This document shows positions 9,873 to 20,583 of a DNA stretch of 64,000 nucleotides, one piece after another. This DNA is from Cliona cf. orientalis (lineage: Eukaryota > Porifera > Demospongiae > Clionaida > Clionaidae), in assembly GCA_963930775.1 (NCBI GenBank), contig OZ005689.1:30023079-30087078 (forward strand), read 5' to 3'. Both the position numbers and the translations under genes were made by a program. The notes beneath the pieces are model-generated. The model worked only from the letters and a program-made list of their open reading frames with translations, made no database searches and was not told where the DNA came from. Within the stretch, counting starts at the first letter, position 1, and each line of letters begins with the position of its first letter.

Positions 9873-11057
9873 ATGGCTACACTCGAAGCATCTGACCAAG
9901 TCACCGCCAACAACGGGGAGCCACAGAGTGATCAGTTTGCGGAGCTCCTCCAACATGCCCTGAGCCTAGACAGTGGCCTTTCCAATAAGCCCGAGAACCC
10001 TCAGGTGAAAGACCTGTACACAGCGATCAAGGCTCTGGCAGAGGACGTCTCACGTCAACTTGGAGATGTTGGGCAGCGGCTTGGCGCTCTAGAAGCCAAC
10101 AAAAAGCCAACGTCAAGCCACGCGGTGAGCCCAATCGGCACCTCGACACCAACACCAGAGGCGCGAAATGGCTCGAGCGAGGTACCGGAGGTGCAAGGGA
10201 ATGAGACTGCAGTGAAGACACCTCTTAATCCTGCTGCAGCCAGTCTTCTAAGCTGGGCAGAAAGACCTGTCGATGAAGTACCAAACTACGAGGAACAGCT
10301 CGTTTGGCCAGACGAGGAAGACAAAGCCTCCTCAGGTAACTCTAAGCTTTTCGCCGTCTCGGAGAGTACGGGAAAGCTCCTTGATGATGCCTTTGGAAAA
10401 GGCGTACCCAACGTCACAAGGAAACAGTGGCGGGAGCGGTACGGAGACCCTAAATGTCCGAAGACGAGGGTCCCGAAACTTGACAAGATTGTCAAGGACA
10501 GGCTGACCCAGGAAACGGCCAGAATGGATCGTACCCTAGCAAGGATCCAGGCCTTAGCCACGGACGTGGTAGGTCCCCTCACCACGATTGTGGAGCAAGG
10601 GGAAGCAGGCTCTCTTACAGCCGAAGGCGCAATAGCGGCAGCGAAGCTGGCGCTAAAATTTGCCGGCAATGCAACCGTGCAAATCTCTAGGGAAAGAGGG
10701 AAGAGGGCCATCATGGATATGAATCCGAAACTCTCGGACTTGGCCGACAAAGACTCCATATTCGAGAAGGCAGCTCCGGAGCTCTTTGGTGACAATTTCG
10801 CGAAGGAGGCCAAGGAGCGCGAGGACCAACTCCGATGCCTTGATAGAGCCACAGGAGGACGGGGAAAGCCTCAACACCACCAAAATTTTTACCAGAGCCG
10901 CCCTCTAGCTATGCGCCGAGGGGGCGGCAACCAATTTCTCTACCGTCGAGGACAGATGCCGAGAGGAAAGGGAAGATTCCGACCATATCAGAAGCCAAGG
11001 TCCTACAGAGGAGCCGCAAAAGAAAACTACCCGAAGGGGAACGGAGTATCCCACTAA
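9873..11057 (+). CDS. DIRS gag-like protein
   Basis: Open frame of 394 codons from ATG 9873; the frame extends upstream to 9753, but that part lies in the terminal repeat. The N-terminal half is acidic with a heptad-like stretch (DVSRQLGDVGQRLGALEANK). The middle carries Ala/Leu helices. The C-terminus is strongly basic and rich in Arg/Gly (MRRGGGNQ, RRGQMPRGKGRFRPYQKPRSYRG), fitting nucleic-acid binding. There is no zinc knuckle, as in other DIRS first ORFs. Assignment rests on position and composition. Confidence 0.8.
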   Translation: MATLEASDQVTANNGEPQSDQFAELLQHALSLDSGLSNKPENPQVKDLYTAIKALAEDVSRQLGDVGQRLGALEANKKPTSSHAVSPIGTSTPTPEARNGSSEVPEVQGNETAVKTPLNPAAASLLSWAERPVDEVPNYEEQLVWPDEEDKASSGNSKLFAVSESTGKLLDDAFGKGVPNVTRKQWRERYGDPKCPKTRVPKLDKIVKDRLTQETARMDRTLARIQALATDVVGPLTTIVEQGEAGSLTAEGAIAAAKLALKFAGNATVQISRERGKRAIMDMNPKLSDLADKDSIFEKAAPELFGDNFAKEAKEREDQLRCLDRATGGRGKPQHHQNFYQSRPLAMRRGGGNQFLYRRGQMPRGKGRFRPYQKPRSYRGAAKENYPKGNGVSH

Positions 11058-11098
11058 AAAGACACAGAAAACAATCAGAGAACGATAGCACACAATCA

Positions 11099-13265
11099 GT
11101 GAGTAATACACAGGCTAGCCAGTCGGAGACTGACTTAATTTTCGTATTTACTGATTTACCTTTGGTATATCCTATTTTGAATAAAAGCTATACCTGCTCA
11201 CTTACTGTTCAACAATTATCAAAGCTCGGAGTAGCTAATATTGCCGCACAGATAGCTAGTAATTCAAATCAGTTTGCAGGAAGGCTTACCCTATTCTTAA
11301 ACAATTGAAAAAAATATGCACAGACCGGTGGGTCCTGGATGCAGTTCAGGGGTATCAGATAGAGTGGTCGGAGCCACCACATCAACACCACCCCCCAATG
11401 CCTCACCATTTCCCCAGGAAAGAGATGGAATCTCTAGACCTGGAGATTCAAAACATGGTCAAGAAAGGAGCCATATCACCGGTGGTGAACCTACAAGATG
11501 GCTTCCTGTCCACCATCTTTCTAGTTCCAAAGAAAGGTGGGGGCCTCAGACCCCTAATCAACCTCAACGAATTCATCCCTCACCATCATTTCAAGATGGA
11601 GGGTATCCACATGCTGAAAGATCTCCTGAAACAAGGGGATTTCATGGCAAAGATAGATCTGAAAGACGCATATTTCGCGGTCCCAATAAGCAAATCAGAC
11701 CGAAGATACCTGAGGTTCAGGTGGAAAGACAAGATATATCAGTTCAACTGCCTGCCTTTTGGACTGTCATGTGCTCCTTGGGTCTTTACCAAGATAACCA
11801 AGGCAGAAACAGCAGTCTTGAGAGAGATGGGCATCAGGCTCATCATCTACATAGATGACATACTGATCATGGCGGAGTCGGAGACACTGCTAAAAGATCA
11901 CATCCAAGGTGTAATCTACCTCCTAGAGAATCTAGCTAGAGAATCTAGGATTTGTGATCAACTTTCCAAAATCCACACTGGATGCAATGAGAAGCATAGA
12001 GTTTCTAGGCATCCTGGTGGATTCAGGCACCATGGAGCTGAGACTCCCAGGGGACAAATTGAAGAATATTCGCGGGGAAGCAAAGAAACTCCTGACCTCA
12101 GAGCACACCACGGCGCTAGAGCTGTCGAGAACACTTGGGAAAATGAACGCAGCAACCAAGGCGATAGCCATAGCTCCCCTATTTTACAGGCAATTGCATG
12201 TTCAAGTCCGGCCAGGACTACAACACCCTACTCAATCTGTCGACGGGAGCGAAAGAGGAGTTACAGTGGTGGCACACCCACTTCACCCAGTGGAATGGGC
12301 GGAGTCTGATTGCGAGAAAGCCGAACGTGTCGCTGGAAACGGATGCCTCACGAACGGGTTGGGGCACAGTATGCCAGGGCGTCAGGACCGGGGGTCCCTG
12401 GGCCGAAGAGGAGAAGAGACTACACATCAATTGCCTAGAATTTATGGCAGCGTTTCTGGCCTTCAAATGCTACTTCAGGGAGAGAAGGAGCATCCATGTC
12501 CTACTGAAGATGGACAACACATCGGCAGTCGCTTACATCAACAAGATGGGAGGGACGGTGTCCCCAGCCCTAAACAACCTGAACAAGCAATTCTGGCTAT
12601 GGTGCATGGAGAGGGACATCTCTGTACAAGCACAGCATTTAGCAGGGAAACTGAACAGCACCGCGGATGCGGAATACAGAGAGATGAGAGACAGATACGA
12701 CTGGAAACTTTGCCCCCGAGTTTTCCAGTCCATCAATAACAAGTTTGGACCACTGGAAGTGGACCTGTTTGCATCTCGTCTAACCACCCAGCTACCGACA
12801 TTCGTGAGCTGGAGACCAGACCCAGAGGCCTTGTCCACGGATGCGTTTACGTTGACCTGGACAAATATGAAAGCATATGCCAATCCACCGTGGAGTCTAA
12901 TAGGCAGAGTCCTGGCACAGACGCATCAGCAGAAAGCGAATCTCATCCTTGTAGCTCCGGTATGGAAGACCCAAGCATGGTATCCCAGAATCCTGGAAAT
13001 GTGCTCGGATTACCCCCGAATCATTCCCAGGAAGCACAACCTCATCCAACCGAGTTATGCCCTAGCAATGCCACACATAGTTCCCCAACTAGCCGTGTGG
13101 ATTATCTCAGGAGACGGTACAAAGAGCAGCAGCTTTCGGAGGAGGCTGCAGAGCTCATGCTCTCGTCATGGAGAGAAAAATCTGCAAAGTCCTATGACTC
13201 ACAATTTCAGAGATGGCTTGGCTGGTGCCGTGCGAGGGGTGCTGATCCCATTTCATGCCCTATAG
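11099..13265 (+). pseudogene. DIRS reverse transcriptase-RNase H-methyltransferase (frameshifted)
   Basis: Three consecutive frames form one DIRS-type ORF: N-terminus (11099-11308), RT (11305-~11935), the rest of RT (~11950-12195), then RNase H and a DAM-like adenine methyltransferase domain (12198-13265). RT motifs include LVPKKGGG, KIDLKDAYF, LPFGLSCAPW and the active site YIDD. RNase H shows ETDASRTGWG and KMDNTSAVAY. The methyltransferase-like part has DLFASR and NPPW. Breaks: a one-base shift at ~11306, a 13-bp tandem duplication of CTAGAGAATCTAG at 11923-11948, and a one-base shift near 12195. The 3' end overlaps the recombinase frame, as is usual in DIRS elements. Confidence 0.9.
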
Positions 13266-14071
13266 GAGAGGTTATTAACTTCCTTGCTGACCTATTCACA
13301 CAAGGCTACCAGTACAGCTCCATCAATGCATTCAGATCAGCAATATCGTCTGTGCATGACAAAGTCGATGGCTGTGATGTGGGACAACATCCTTTAGTTA
13401 ATAGACTCCTCAAAGGCGTGTTCCACCAGAGACCTCCTCAACCACGATACACTCGGACGTGGGATGTAGGGTTGGTCACAAACTACTTCAAATCAAAGGG
13501 TGAGAATAAATCATTGCTACTACCAGATGTAGCCCACAAACTTGCGATGCTCATGGCATTGACAAGACCATCGAGATCAGCTGATCTTGCAAACCTTAAT
13601 CTCAATCGCAGATCATACTCCCAGGAAGGAGTGACCTTTCTACCAACGAAGTTGGCGAAACAGTCAAGACAGCAGAAACACGGAACGGAGTTTTTCTTTC
13701 CATGCTATCCTCACAATGATAGATTATGCCCGGTATTGGCCTTAAGGGAATATGAGTCCCGAACTACGCTTATCAGGGGCTCTCACTCCACAGTTTTCCT
13801 CAGCCTGAATAAACCCCATAAACCTGTATCCTCCTCGACTATAGCCAGATGGCTCAAGTCAGTATTGAGCAAAGCTGGGGTGAATACGGAGATATTCAAA
13901 GCCCATTCTGTACGGAGTGCTAGTGCTAGTACTTCAGCAGCAGCCACTGCTGGAAACACAACAGGGGATATCCTGAAAGCAGCTGACTGGAGCAATGAAG
14001 CCGTCTTCCAGAAGTTTTATCATAAGCCTGTTAAATCAGGAGATTTTGGTATAGCGGTATTATCCAAATAG
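12962..14071 (+). CDS. DIRS tyrosine recombinase
   Basis: Open frame ending TAG at 14071. The first ATG in frame is at 12962, but the frame is open from about 12890 and overlaps the upstream ORF, so the true start is uncertain. An N-terminal SAM-like core-binding part (SWREKSAKSYDSQFQRWLGW) precedes a catalytic domain with the tetrad in order: Arg in RPSRSADL, His and Arg in HSVRSAS, and Tyr in FQKFYHKP. The enzyme should integrate a circular DNA copy without target duplication. It is intact, so it could act in trans. Confidence 0.92.
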   Translation: MEDPSMVSQNPGNVLGLPPNHSQEAQPHPTELCPSNATHSSPTSRVDYLRRRYKEQQLSEEAAELMLSSWREKSAKSYDSQFQRWLGWCRARGADPISCPIGEVINFLADLFTQGYQYSSINAFRSAISSVHDKVDGCDVGQHPLVNRLLKGVFHQRPPQPRYTRTWDVGLVTNYFKSKGENKSLLLPDVAHKLAMLMALTRPSRSADLANLNLNRRSYSQEGVTFLPTKLAKQSRQQKHGTEFFFPCYPHNDRLCPVLALREYESRTTLIRGSHSTVFLSLNKPHKPVSSSTIARWLKSVLSKAGVNTEIFKAHSVRSASASTSAAATAGNTTGDILKAADWSNEAVFQKFYHKPVKSGDFGIAVLSK

Positions 14072-14113
14072 CTATCACCCATCTGACAACTCTATATGTA
14101 TACAGCTACGAAC

Positions 14114-14231
14114 ACACGTTGATATGTGAGACCGAGCCTTCTGAAGTATAATTACAGAATGGCTCAGCCCACGCAGTGGGTGCCAGCTATTCTGGATTAT
14201 ATGAAGAAGGTGAGGTCGAGCATATCAACGT
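14114..14231 (+). repeat. DIRS internal complementary region
   Basis: The left half (14114-14154) is the reverse complement of the element's left end. The right half (14149-14231) is the reverse complement of its right end. They overlap at TAATTA. In the accepted DIRS model this region templates joining of the termini into a circle. Its sequence therefore defines both element ends at 9184 and 14566. Confidence 0.92.
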
Positions 14232-14286
14232 CCCGCCCAAACCCACCCAAGAGGCAAGCCTTCATTAGAAGTTTTAGGTCGCTCAC

Positions 14287-14566
14287 TATCAAGAAGACTG
14301 ATCAAGGTGGCAAAGCAAGGAGGTTTTATAGCGATCATGCAAATTAAATTTGGCGCCAAACTGTAGCGGCGCTAGCACAGATGCAGAAGGCGCAATTAGG
14401 AGAGCGCCCGCTCAACGTACATACGTAAATTACTACTAACTAGCTGACAGGAACCGGAAATGAGCTAGGAAGCAGGACTAAACACGTTGATATGCTCGAC
14501 CTCACCTTCTTCATATAATCCAGAATAGCTGGCTCCCACTGCGTGGGCTGAGCCATTCTGTAATTA
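14287..14566 (-). repeat. DIRS right inverted terminal repeat
   Basis: The reverse complement of 9596-9820 up to CATATCAACGTG. Beyond that is a right-end-specific ~50-70-bp extension (CTCGACCTCACC... to TAATTA) matched only by the internal complementary region. Confidence 0.9.
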
Positions 14567-14734
14567 CACACTTCGAAGAGCACTGAGGTACAGAATGCTC
14601 AGCACAAGTGCACAGTAAAATTAATTATTGATGGTTGATATGGCGCTAAGATAATAAGTCAGAATTGGTGTTACTATTATATAGTAGTTTTGTGACATAG
14701 ATGACGTTTTTGGCTATTCTTCAATGGTAGCTAT

Positions 14735-15076
14735 CAGGGGCGTAGCCAGGATTTTAGGTGAGGGGGTGCTGGAGTACGCGCGCAAAATTTAAGCCACGCC
14801 CACTTATTAACCGTCAAGGTCGAAGTTCAAATTGTCAAAGAGAACGCGTTCTGAATGTAGCTAGCAAGCTAGCTCAAGGTTTTCGGCCAGATCTTGGGAT
14901 AAGATAAGTTTATAACTGTCTTCTAAGCTGTTTTTTTTGTAGTAGATGATAGTTTGGAGTAGCCAAGGGGGTGCTGGATAATGCTGTTCTATGAACTATG
15001 TGAACTAGGCATGACTAGGCCAAGAGCAGAGGGGGGTGCTCAAGCTCCCTGAGCACCCCCCCTGCCTACGCCACTG
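14735..15076 (+). mobile_element. MITE with 5-bp target duplication
   Basis: 342 bp with termini CAGGGGCGTAGCCAGG / CCTGCCTACGCCACTG, flanked by GCTAT on both sides (14730-14734 and 15077-15081). A near-identical copy lies in the opposite orientation at 46383-46725. It is non-coding. Confidence 0.92.
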
Positions 15077-15880
15077 GCTATATAGTGCTCCAGTAATTGT
15101 GCTGATGCAATGTGTGGCGCTGAAATATATACTAACCATTGAGACCTGACACACCTTATAAGTATTCAAAACAGCAATACTGGGCAGGTTGTCATCTAAA
15201 GATACACGTACAACCAAGCTTGGCCTCATGCACTATAAAGCTATGATAGGATGGTGAAGGTAGAATACTGTTCTCTACCTACGTGTACATTAATTTACTC
15301 TACAGAATCGAGATGTCAGAAACTATAGTGATCTAGCATTCCAGTATACAGAGACAGATGTTGATAAATACATTTATTTGATGGATTATATCTCCAAAAG
15401 TATTCAACTTCAAACTAGAAAATGTTTTAGCATGAGTTATCTTTAATTTGGACCAGAGTAGGTAATTAACTAATTAGATTAGTGTGATATGAATGGTATG
15501 GTAAGGAGTCTTTTTTGATATCAAGTATAGCCAAGACCAGCCAAGACCATCCAAGATGAAAATGGCGTTAATATTTGTGAGGAACTCTTGGGGACATTTT
15601 TCAAAATGTCAACCACAAGTGATGTGCTATAATTTCATTCACTATAAAAATACAGCAGAAAAAGGACAAAAACTCCATCTGTTCCCAAGTAGGGATGCAA
15701 GGAAGTTACTTGATGTCAAAAACATTAGCGCCTTAGAACTCATAGTATCTCCATTCCCCAAGGCGAAATTTTGAAAATCAGTTAAAGCGACACCTTATAC
15801 TTAACCTTAAATTATACACCTTAAATTTTTCTACTTTAATTAGAAAGATGGTATAATCATAATAATATTATTATGAAGTG
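15077..15880. other. Intergenic, no gene seen
   Basis: A 72-codon frame at 15556-15774 has no recognisable features. Otherwise AT-rich. Confidence 0.5.
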
Positions 15881-15891
15881 ACACATGGATC

Positions 15892-17591
15892 TCATGATAT
15901 TACACATGCAGAATTGTCAGTCTGCGGGGAGACATCAGAAGAGCTACATGTATCATCATGTGAGGAGGGAGCGTGCGGAGTTCCAGCAACCGTGGCTTGT
16001 GGAGAGGGAGGAGTTCCAGCAACAGTGGCTTGTGGAGAGGGAGCCTGCGGAGTTTCAGCAACCGTGGTTTGTGGAGAAGGAGCCTGCGGAGTTCCAGCAA
16101 CCGTAGCTTGTGGAGAGGGAGGAGTTCCAGCAACAGTGGCTTGTGGAGAGGGAGCCTGCGGAGTTCCAGCAACCGTGGCTTGTGGAGAAGGAGCCTGCGG
16201 AGTTTCAGCAATCGTGGCTTGAGGAGGAGCCTGCAGAGTTCCAGTAATCGTGGCTTGAGGAGAGGGAGCCTGCGGCAGTCCAGCAATCGTGGCTTGTGGA
16301 GAGGGAGCTTGTGACATTTCAGCAACTGTGGCTTGAGGAGAGGGAGCTTGTGACATTCCAGCAATCGTGGCTTGAGGAGAGGGAGCCTGCAGAGTTCCAG
16401 TAATCATGGCTTGAGGAGAGGGAGCCTGTGGCAGTCCAGCAATCGTGGCTAGGGGTAGGTAAATAATATGCATAATAGGTGTGTAAGCATTTGAGAATTA
16501 TCCTAGCATTATAGGCATCAACTAGCACAATTTTGAGAGTGTTAGGGCAACAATTGCAAGTACATGAGTAACTTGACTTTTGTCAATAATATGAACTGAT
16601 AAAGGGTTGTTAATTAGCTAGTACCCATCTTTGACCCAGAGCACGTGGTAAAATAATATTATTGTACATGAAATGGTAGCACTCAATAGTATATCACCTG
16701 AGTCTGTCAGACTTTGAGTACGTAGCTCTCAGTCAACTGACAGTGAGCCTATTCCAAATGTGCCCAGTCTTTTGGACAAACTTAAGCACAATGGGCAATG
16801 TATGGTACACTTTCTGAGAATTATTAGGGATTTTTTGAGAATTTCATTACAAGCAACCAAATTAGCATAATTAAATTTGCCTACCCCTATTTGTGGCTCG
16901 TGGAAAGGGAGCCTGGAGTGGTCCAGCAATCATGGGTTGTGGAGAGGGAGCCTGCTGAAGTCCACTGTATGAAGGCTGTGGAGAGGGAGCCTGCTGAAGT
17001 CCACTGTCTGGAGGTTGTGCAGAGGGAGCCTGCGGAAGTCCAAGTTGTGGAGAGGGAGCCTGCTGAAGTCCACTGTATGCAGGTTGTACAGAGGGAGCCT
17101 GCGGAAGTCCAAGTTGTGGAGAGGGAGCCTGCTGAAGTCCAGTGTATGAAGGTTGTGGAGAGGGAGCCTGCTGAAGTCCACTGTATGCAGGTTGTGCAGA
17201 GGGAGCCTGCTGAAGTCCACTGCATGCAATTTGTAGAGAGGGAGCCTGCAGAGGTCCAGCGTAAGTGGCCTGTGGAGAGGGAGTCTGCAGTTCTCCAGCA
17301 TATGTGGAGGGGGGGGCTTGCGAAGGTCCACCATAGGCAGCTTGTGGTGGCATAGATGCCGATCGAAAATCGTATTCCTGTTGTTTATATTTGTGCAGGA
17401 GTTAAAAAATTGCAACTATAGATTAGCAGTTCAATACCTTTCTAAATCGCCATGGCTGCCGTCCTCATCCCCTACCTCCCCTCCTTGTTGGCTTAAAGTA
17501 TGGCTGAACTTGCCACACTCTTGTAGCCTTCTTTCACAATCCTCTATCTCTCTTTCTCTCTCCAAAAGCTGATACTCCTTCAAGGCAATTT
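15892..17591 (-). CDS. Pro/Gln-rich repeat protein, multi-exon (unrecognised)
   Basis: Three probable exons on the minus strand. Exon A (17591-17438) has an acceptor TAACAG and a donor AAAG/GTATTG and encodes a charged coiled-coil-like stretch (LKEYQLLEREREIEDCERR). Exon B (~17377-16886) and exon C (~16450-15892) carry tandem ~14-residue repeats of the type QAPSPQATVAGTP and QAPSPQPSYSGLQ. Joining B to C at AATAGGG/GTAGGC and CCCCTAG keeps the repeat in frame. The C-terminus is SPQTDNSACVIS then stop. Joining A to B in the Pro/Gln frame needs a different phase, so an indel or another splice site is likely. No known family assigned; probably a disordered protein. The start exon was not found. 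Confidence 0.5.
15970..16455 (-). repeat. 42-bp coding minisatellite (array 1)
   Basis: About 12 units of ~42 bp (some 36 bp) built on GTGGCTTGTGGAGAGGGAGC and CTGCGGAGTTCCAGCAA. All three minus-strand frames stay open, which explains the many overlapping false ORFs. Confidence 0.9.
16890..17300 (-). repeat. 42-bp coding minisatellite (array 2)
   Basis: About 10 units, related to but distinct from array 1 (GTTGTGGAGAGGGAGCCTGC, TGAAGTCCACTG). Some units are shortened to ~27 bp. It is separated from array 1 by ~430 bp that looks like an intron. Confidence 0.88.
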
Positions 17592-18632
17592 CTGTTACGC
17601 AGATGGTTCATGCAGTATAAGTTACTTTGTTACACAATAACATTCAATATTCTCACTTGAAATCTCTCCCATCCTGATGACAGCAACTCTAAATGTCAGT
17701 GAAGATCAGCTCCATGATCCCTTTTATGTGTCACAGTAATTAGATTTGTAAAGAGTGCTTGCAAGTTAGTGTCCACAGGAGGAAAATGGGTGGTTTAGAA
17801 CAAAGGCAAGTAGTTTACATAGCAACATCTACCAGCTGCCTATTGCCCTTTCTGTTGGGCAACCAAATTTGTAGACAAGCCTGTAGTCCAGCAGAATAAT
17901 GTGTAGCTTTGCAAAATTGCTATGATTGTTGGTAGAGGATTGCACAGCAATTCCTTCTGACCTGCTTGAGCGCTTAGGAATTTCTAAGGTGAATTGTATT
18001 ACTCTACTGACCTGTTTTATGCCCCTCCCCTCCCTCATACTATTTCATCTCTCTCTCATGCAGATCAAGCAAAAACTGAAGTCCCTTTGTGTATTTATTC
18101 AGACCACAGTGCAGCAATAATAATATTGAACAGTTATATCTTAGCACAAGCACGTGTACTCAATAGTGGAAATCCTTTCTTCTCCATCTCGATCATTCTT
18201 TTACTATCCGCACTCAGATTCTTGCACGTATTCTTTACACCAACTCCTTTCTATTGTTGGTTAGCTACACTAATTTGTTTGATAATAGTTATTACATGAA
18301 CTACCTTGACACCATGATTTTTTAGCGATCACCACACTAAATATTAATGTCCGAAAAAAGTGGTGCATATAGATGACCATTCAAATCCAGAATCGAGGTA
18401 TGAGTGTTAATATAATGTATGTACATGCATCTGAAAGAATCACTCATCTGTTCAATGGTGTAGTAGTAGAGCATCAGAAATTGCAGTACATGTTACATTC
18501 ATTTTTAGCTCCGTCATACTAAATGTTATACTTCAATTATTGTGAGATACATGCAGCCAAGGAACATCATACTATTATAGTATTATATTATGGGCAAAAT
18601 ATTAATTAGAGTATACAAGTTATACTGGACCA
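17592..18632. other. No gene assigned
   Basis: Weak minus-strand frames (e.g. 17829-18038) may hold upstream exons of the Pro/Gln-rich gene, but I see no splice pair that proves it. Confidence 0.4.
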
Positions 18633-18695
18633 GGACTCGAAACTGCTACCCTCTGTGTGGGAGTCCAGAACCTTACCAGCAAGCTATTGGAAAGG
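18633..18695 (-). repeat. tRNA-like (Pol III) fragment, probably SINE-derived
   Basis: On the minus strand a B-box-like GTTTCGAGTCC lies at 18643-18633, and an A-box-like TAGCTTGCTGGTAAGG lies about 45 bp upstream. A convincing cloverleaf could not be drawn, so a degraded tRNA-derived SINE is more likely than a tRNA gene. Confidence 0.4.
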
Positions 18696-18889
18696 TGCTA
18701 ATAAGTTTACATTCTACTTGTAACAAACACTGTGATCTGATTGGTTAAATTGAAGTATCTATCCTTCATAGAAAATCATGCAAAGCTCTATAGAAAATCA
18801 TGTAAAATTTCTTGCCTATGGTTAGGGTTGTTGCTAGGCAGCAGTTTATATGTCTAGCTTTTGAGCATTGTTGCTACGATCTAAACATG

Positions 18890-18994
18890 TTAGACACTGT
18901 TTAGTCGGTTTCTACGTGATTTAGAAGACCTCAGGGCTTAGTAGAGAACCCTTCGGTCTTCTAAATCACGTAGAAACCTCAAACAGTGTCCAAC
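18890..18994. repeat. Fold-back element
   Basis: Near-perfect inverted arms: GTTAGACACTGTTT...GGTTTCTACGTGATTTAG and its complement ending AAACAGTGTCCAAC, around a loop of ~25 bp. Confidence 0.85.
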
Positions 18995-19302
18995 TATTAT
19001 ATGGGTGTTGATTGGTGTTACTTGCAGTCATGGACTAGAGAGGGAGGCTGCCATAGAGGGGCCACACTTTACAGTGAAAAATCACATACACGTGTGTACA
19101 TGTAATTAATTAACCACTAATTATCTTTCCAATATGTCATCCTGATACACATCAAGGTGTACAAATTTTCATTAAATCCCAGCATGTGTATTATAGTACA
19201 CTTGCATGTACATATATATGTGCACAATGTCATAATTATATTATTGTATTTATGTACAATACTTAGACACAGACATTAGAGGAGAATGGATAGAAAACGT
19301 GT

Positions 19303-19440
19303 AATAGTTATTGACCAACTCCCGAGGTTTGTATGAAGTATAGTATAGAAGCACTCATCCATCGGGCTTTGCCCGAGGGATGAGTGTTTCTATATTGGAT
19401 ACAATGCGAGGGATTGGTCAATAACTATTTTCTAGCCCAT
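19303..19440. repeat. Fold-back element
   Basis: Nested complementary blocks TAGTTATTGACCAA / TTGGTCAATAACTA and GCACTCATCCATCGGG / CCCGAGGGATGAGTG around CTTTG. Flanks repeat part of the dispersed element (AGACATTAGAGGAGAATGGA at ~19270). Confidence 0.8.
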
Positions 19441-19636
19441 TGTTTCCATGGATACAATAAACATGTTTTTAGCCCCCAAGAACTAGCTGTTACAGTATGA
19501 ATGTTTGCCCTGGCCCTCAGGAACTGTATAATAGTAAACATATGGACGTGAGCCCTACAAGGAGGGACTGTATCATATATACAGTACCTTGTATACGTTA
19601 GTAACCACATAGCAACGGGCTAGAACAATTAATATA

Positions 19637-20583
19637 GTATTAAACCCTATAGGGCTTGACCTAGCTGGTAGTAAAGGAATTGTTTCATAGTTTTTGTGAA
19701 CTACCTGTGGCTTGCATCTTGATCCAAAAGCACACTGTCAGGTATAATTGCTTTTGGATCAAGATGCAATTGAGCCACGGGTAATTCACAAAACCTACGA
19801 AACAATATAATTCCTATACTACCAGGTCAAGCCCTATCTATAGGGTTTAATACTAGTAAAATGTGTTAATAATTGACATTTTCTATCCATTCTCCTCTAA
19901 TGTCTGTATCTAAATATTATACATGCTTACAATAATTATTATGACATCGTGCAAAATTCATAGCATTACTTTAACTATCGATATGCATAAGATCTAGCTC
20001 TCTCTTTTGCCGACTCTATGGCTAGTCTCTCGCTTTCACACGTGCTCATTTCCATTAGCCTAGATTGGTCGATCATAGATGTGTGTATATGCAAGTAATG
20101 AAACCTTGTCCAATAGTTGGCTATGCAGTGGAGTATAGGAACCAAGGGGCCACTGCCCCCCCTCCCCTCTCCCCCCCACAATATTTCATAAGGGGCGGGG
20201 CCTGGCCACCCAATAATCAGGCTTGATACAAAACCGTGTGTATGTTTTCTTCCAATTTTAATCATAGACTTTCTTTGTAAAAGTCTGGTTTAAATTACTA
20301 AAATAACATGACCTCTACAAAAGAGTAATTGTGGTCACGAAATTCAGTAATCAAAGCCACACCCACAACTTGTATCGGTGGCCCCTGCAACACACGATTG
20401 TTTCCTACTCCACTGCTATGTATATAATATATCTCCAGTATAATCAACACTGATTTCTTACTGATGTATTATACATAAATGTGTTTGTTGGTAGTTGCCT
20501 AGCAACCAAAGTTTTTATAGGCAATTTGTCAGCTATGGGAAGGGGTCGATCATCATAAAGTAGGCCAATGATGAACAGAGGTC
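19637..20583 (-). repeat. Right arm of the large dispersed inverted repeat
   Basis: The reverse complement of 5036-5962, including a complete terminal hairpin at 19637-19857. Its end at ~20583 abuts the BEN-like exon, so the copy may sit in an intron or promoter of that gene. Confidence 0.85.

Larger units (their letters stand above)
9184..14566 (+). mobile_element. DIRS-type tyrosine-recombinase retroelement
   Basis: It has every structural hallmark of DIRS elements: inverted terminal repeats (9184-9820 and 14287-14566), an internal complementary region that joins the complements of both ends (14114-14231), and the frames gag-like, RT-RNase H-methyltransferase and tyrosine recombinase. There are no LTRs and no target duplication. 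Both ends share the hexamer TAATTA, which also sits at the junction inside the internal region. Without the nested MITE (401 bp plus 5) it is about 5.0 kb. The recombinase frame is open, but the RT frame has three shifts, so this copy cannot make its own RT. Confidence 0.93.

Noticed and set aside
15970-17300. Regular repeat arrays that could be mistaken for a CRISPR array
   Set aside because: Units are contiguous with no unique spacers, remain coding in frame and sit in a eukaryotic context.
18633-18695. A functional tRNA gene on the minus strand
   Set aside because: A- and B-box-like motifs exist but acceptor and anticodon stems do not pair convincingly.
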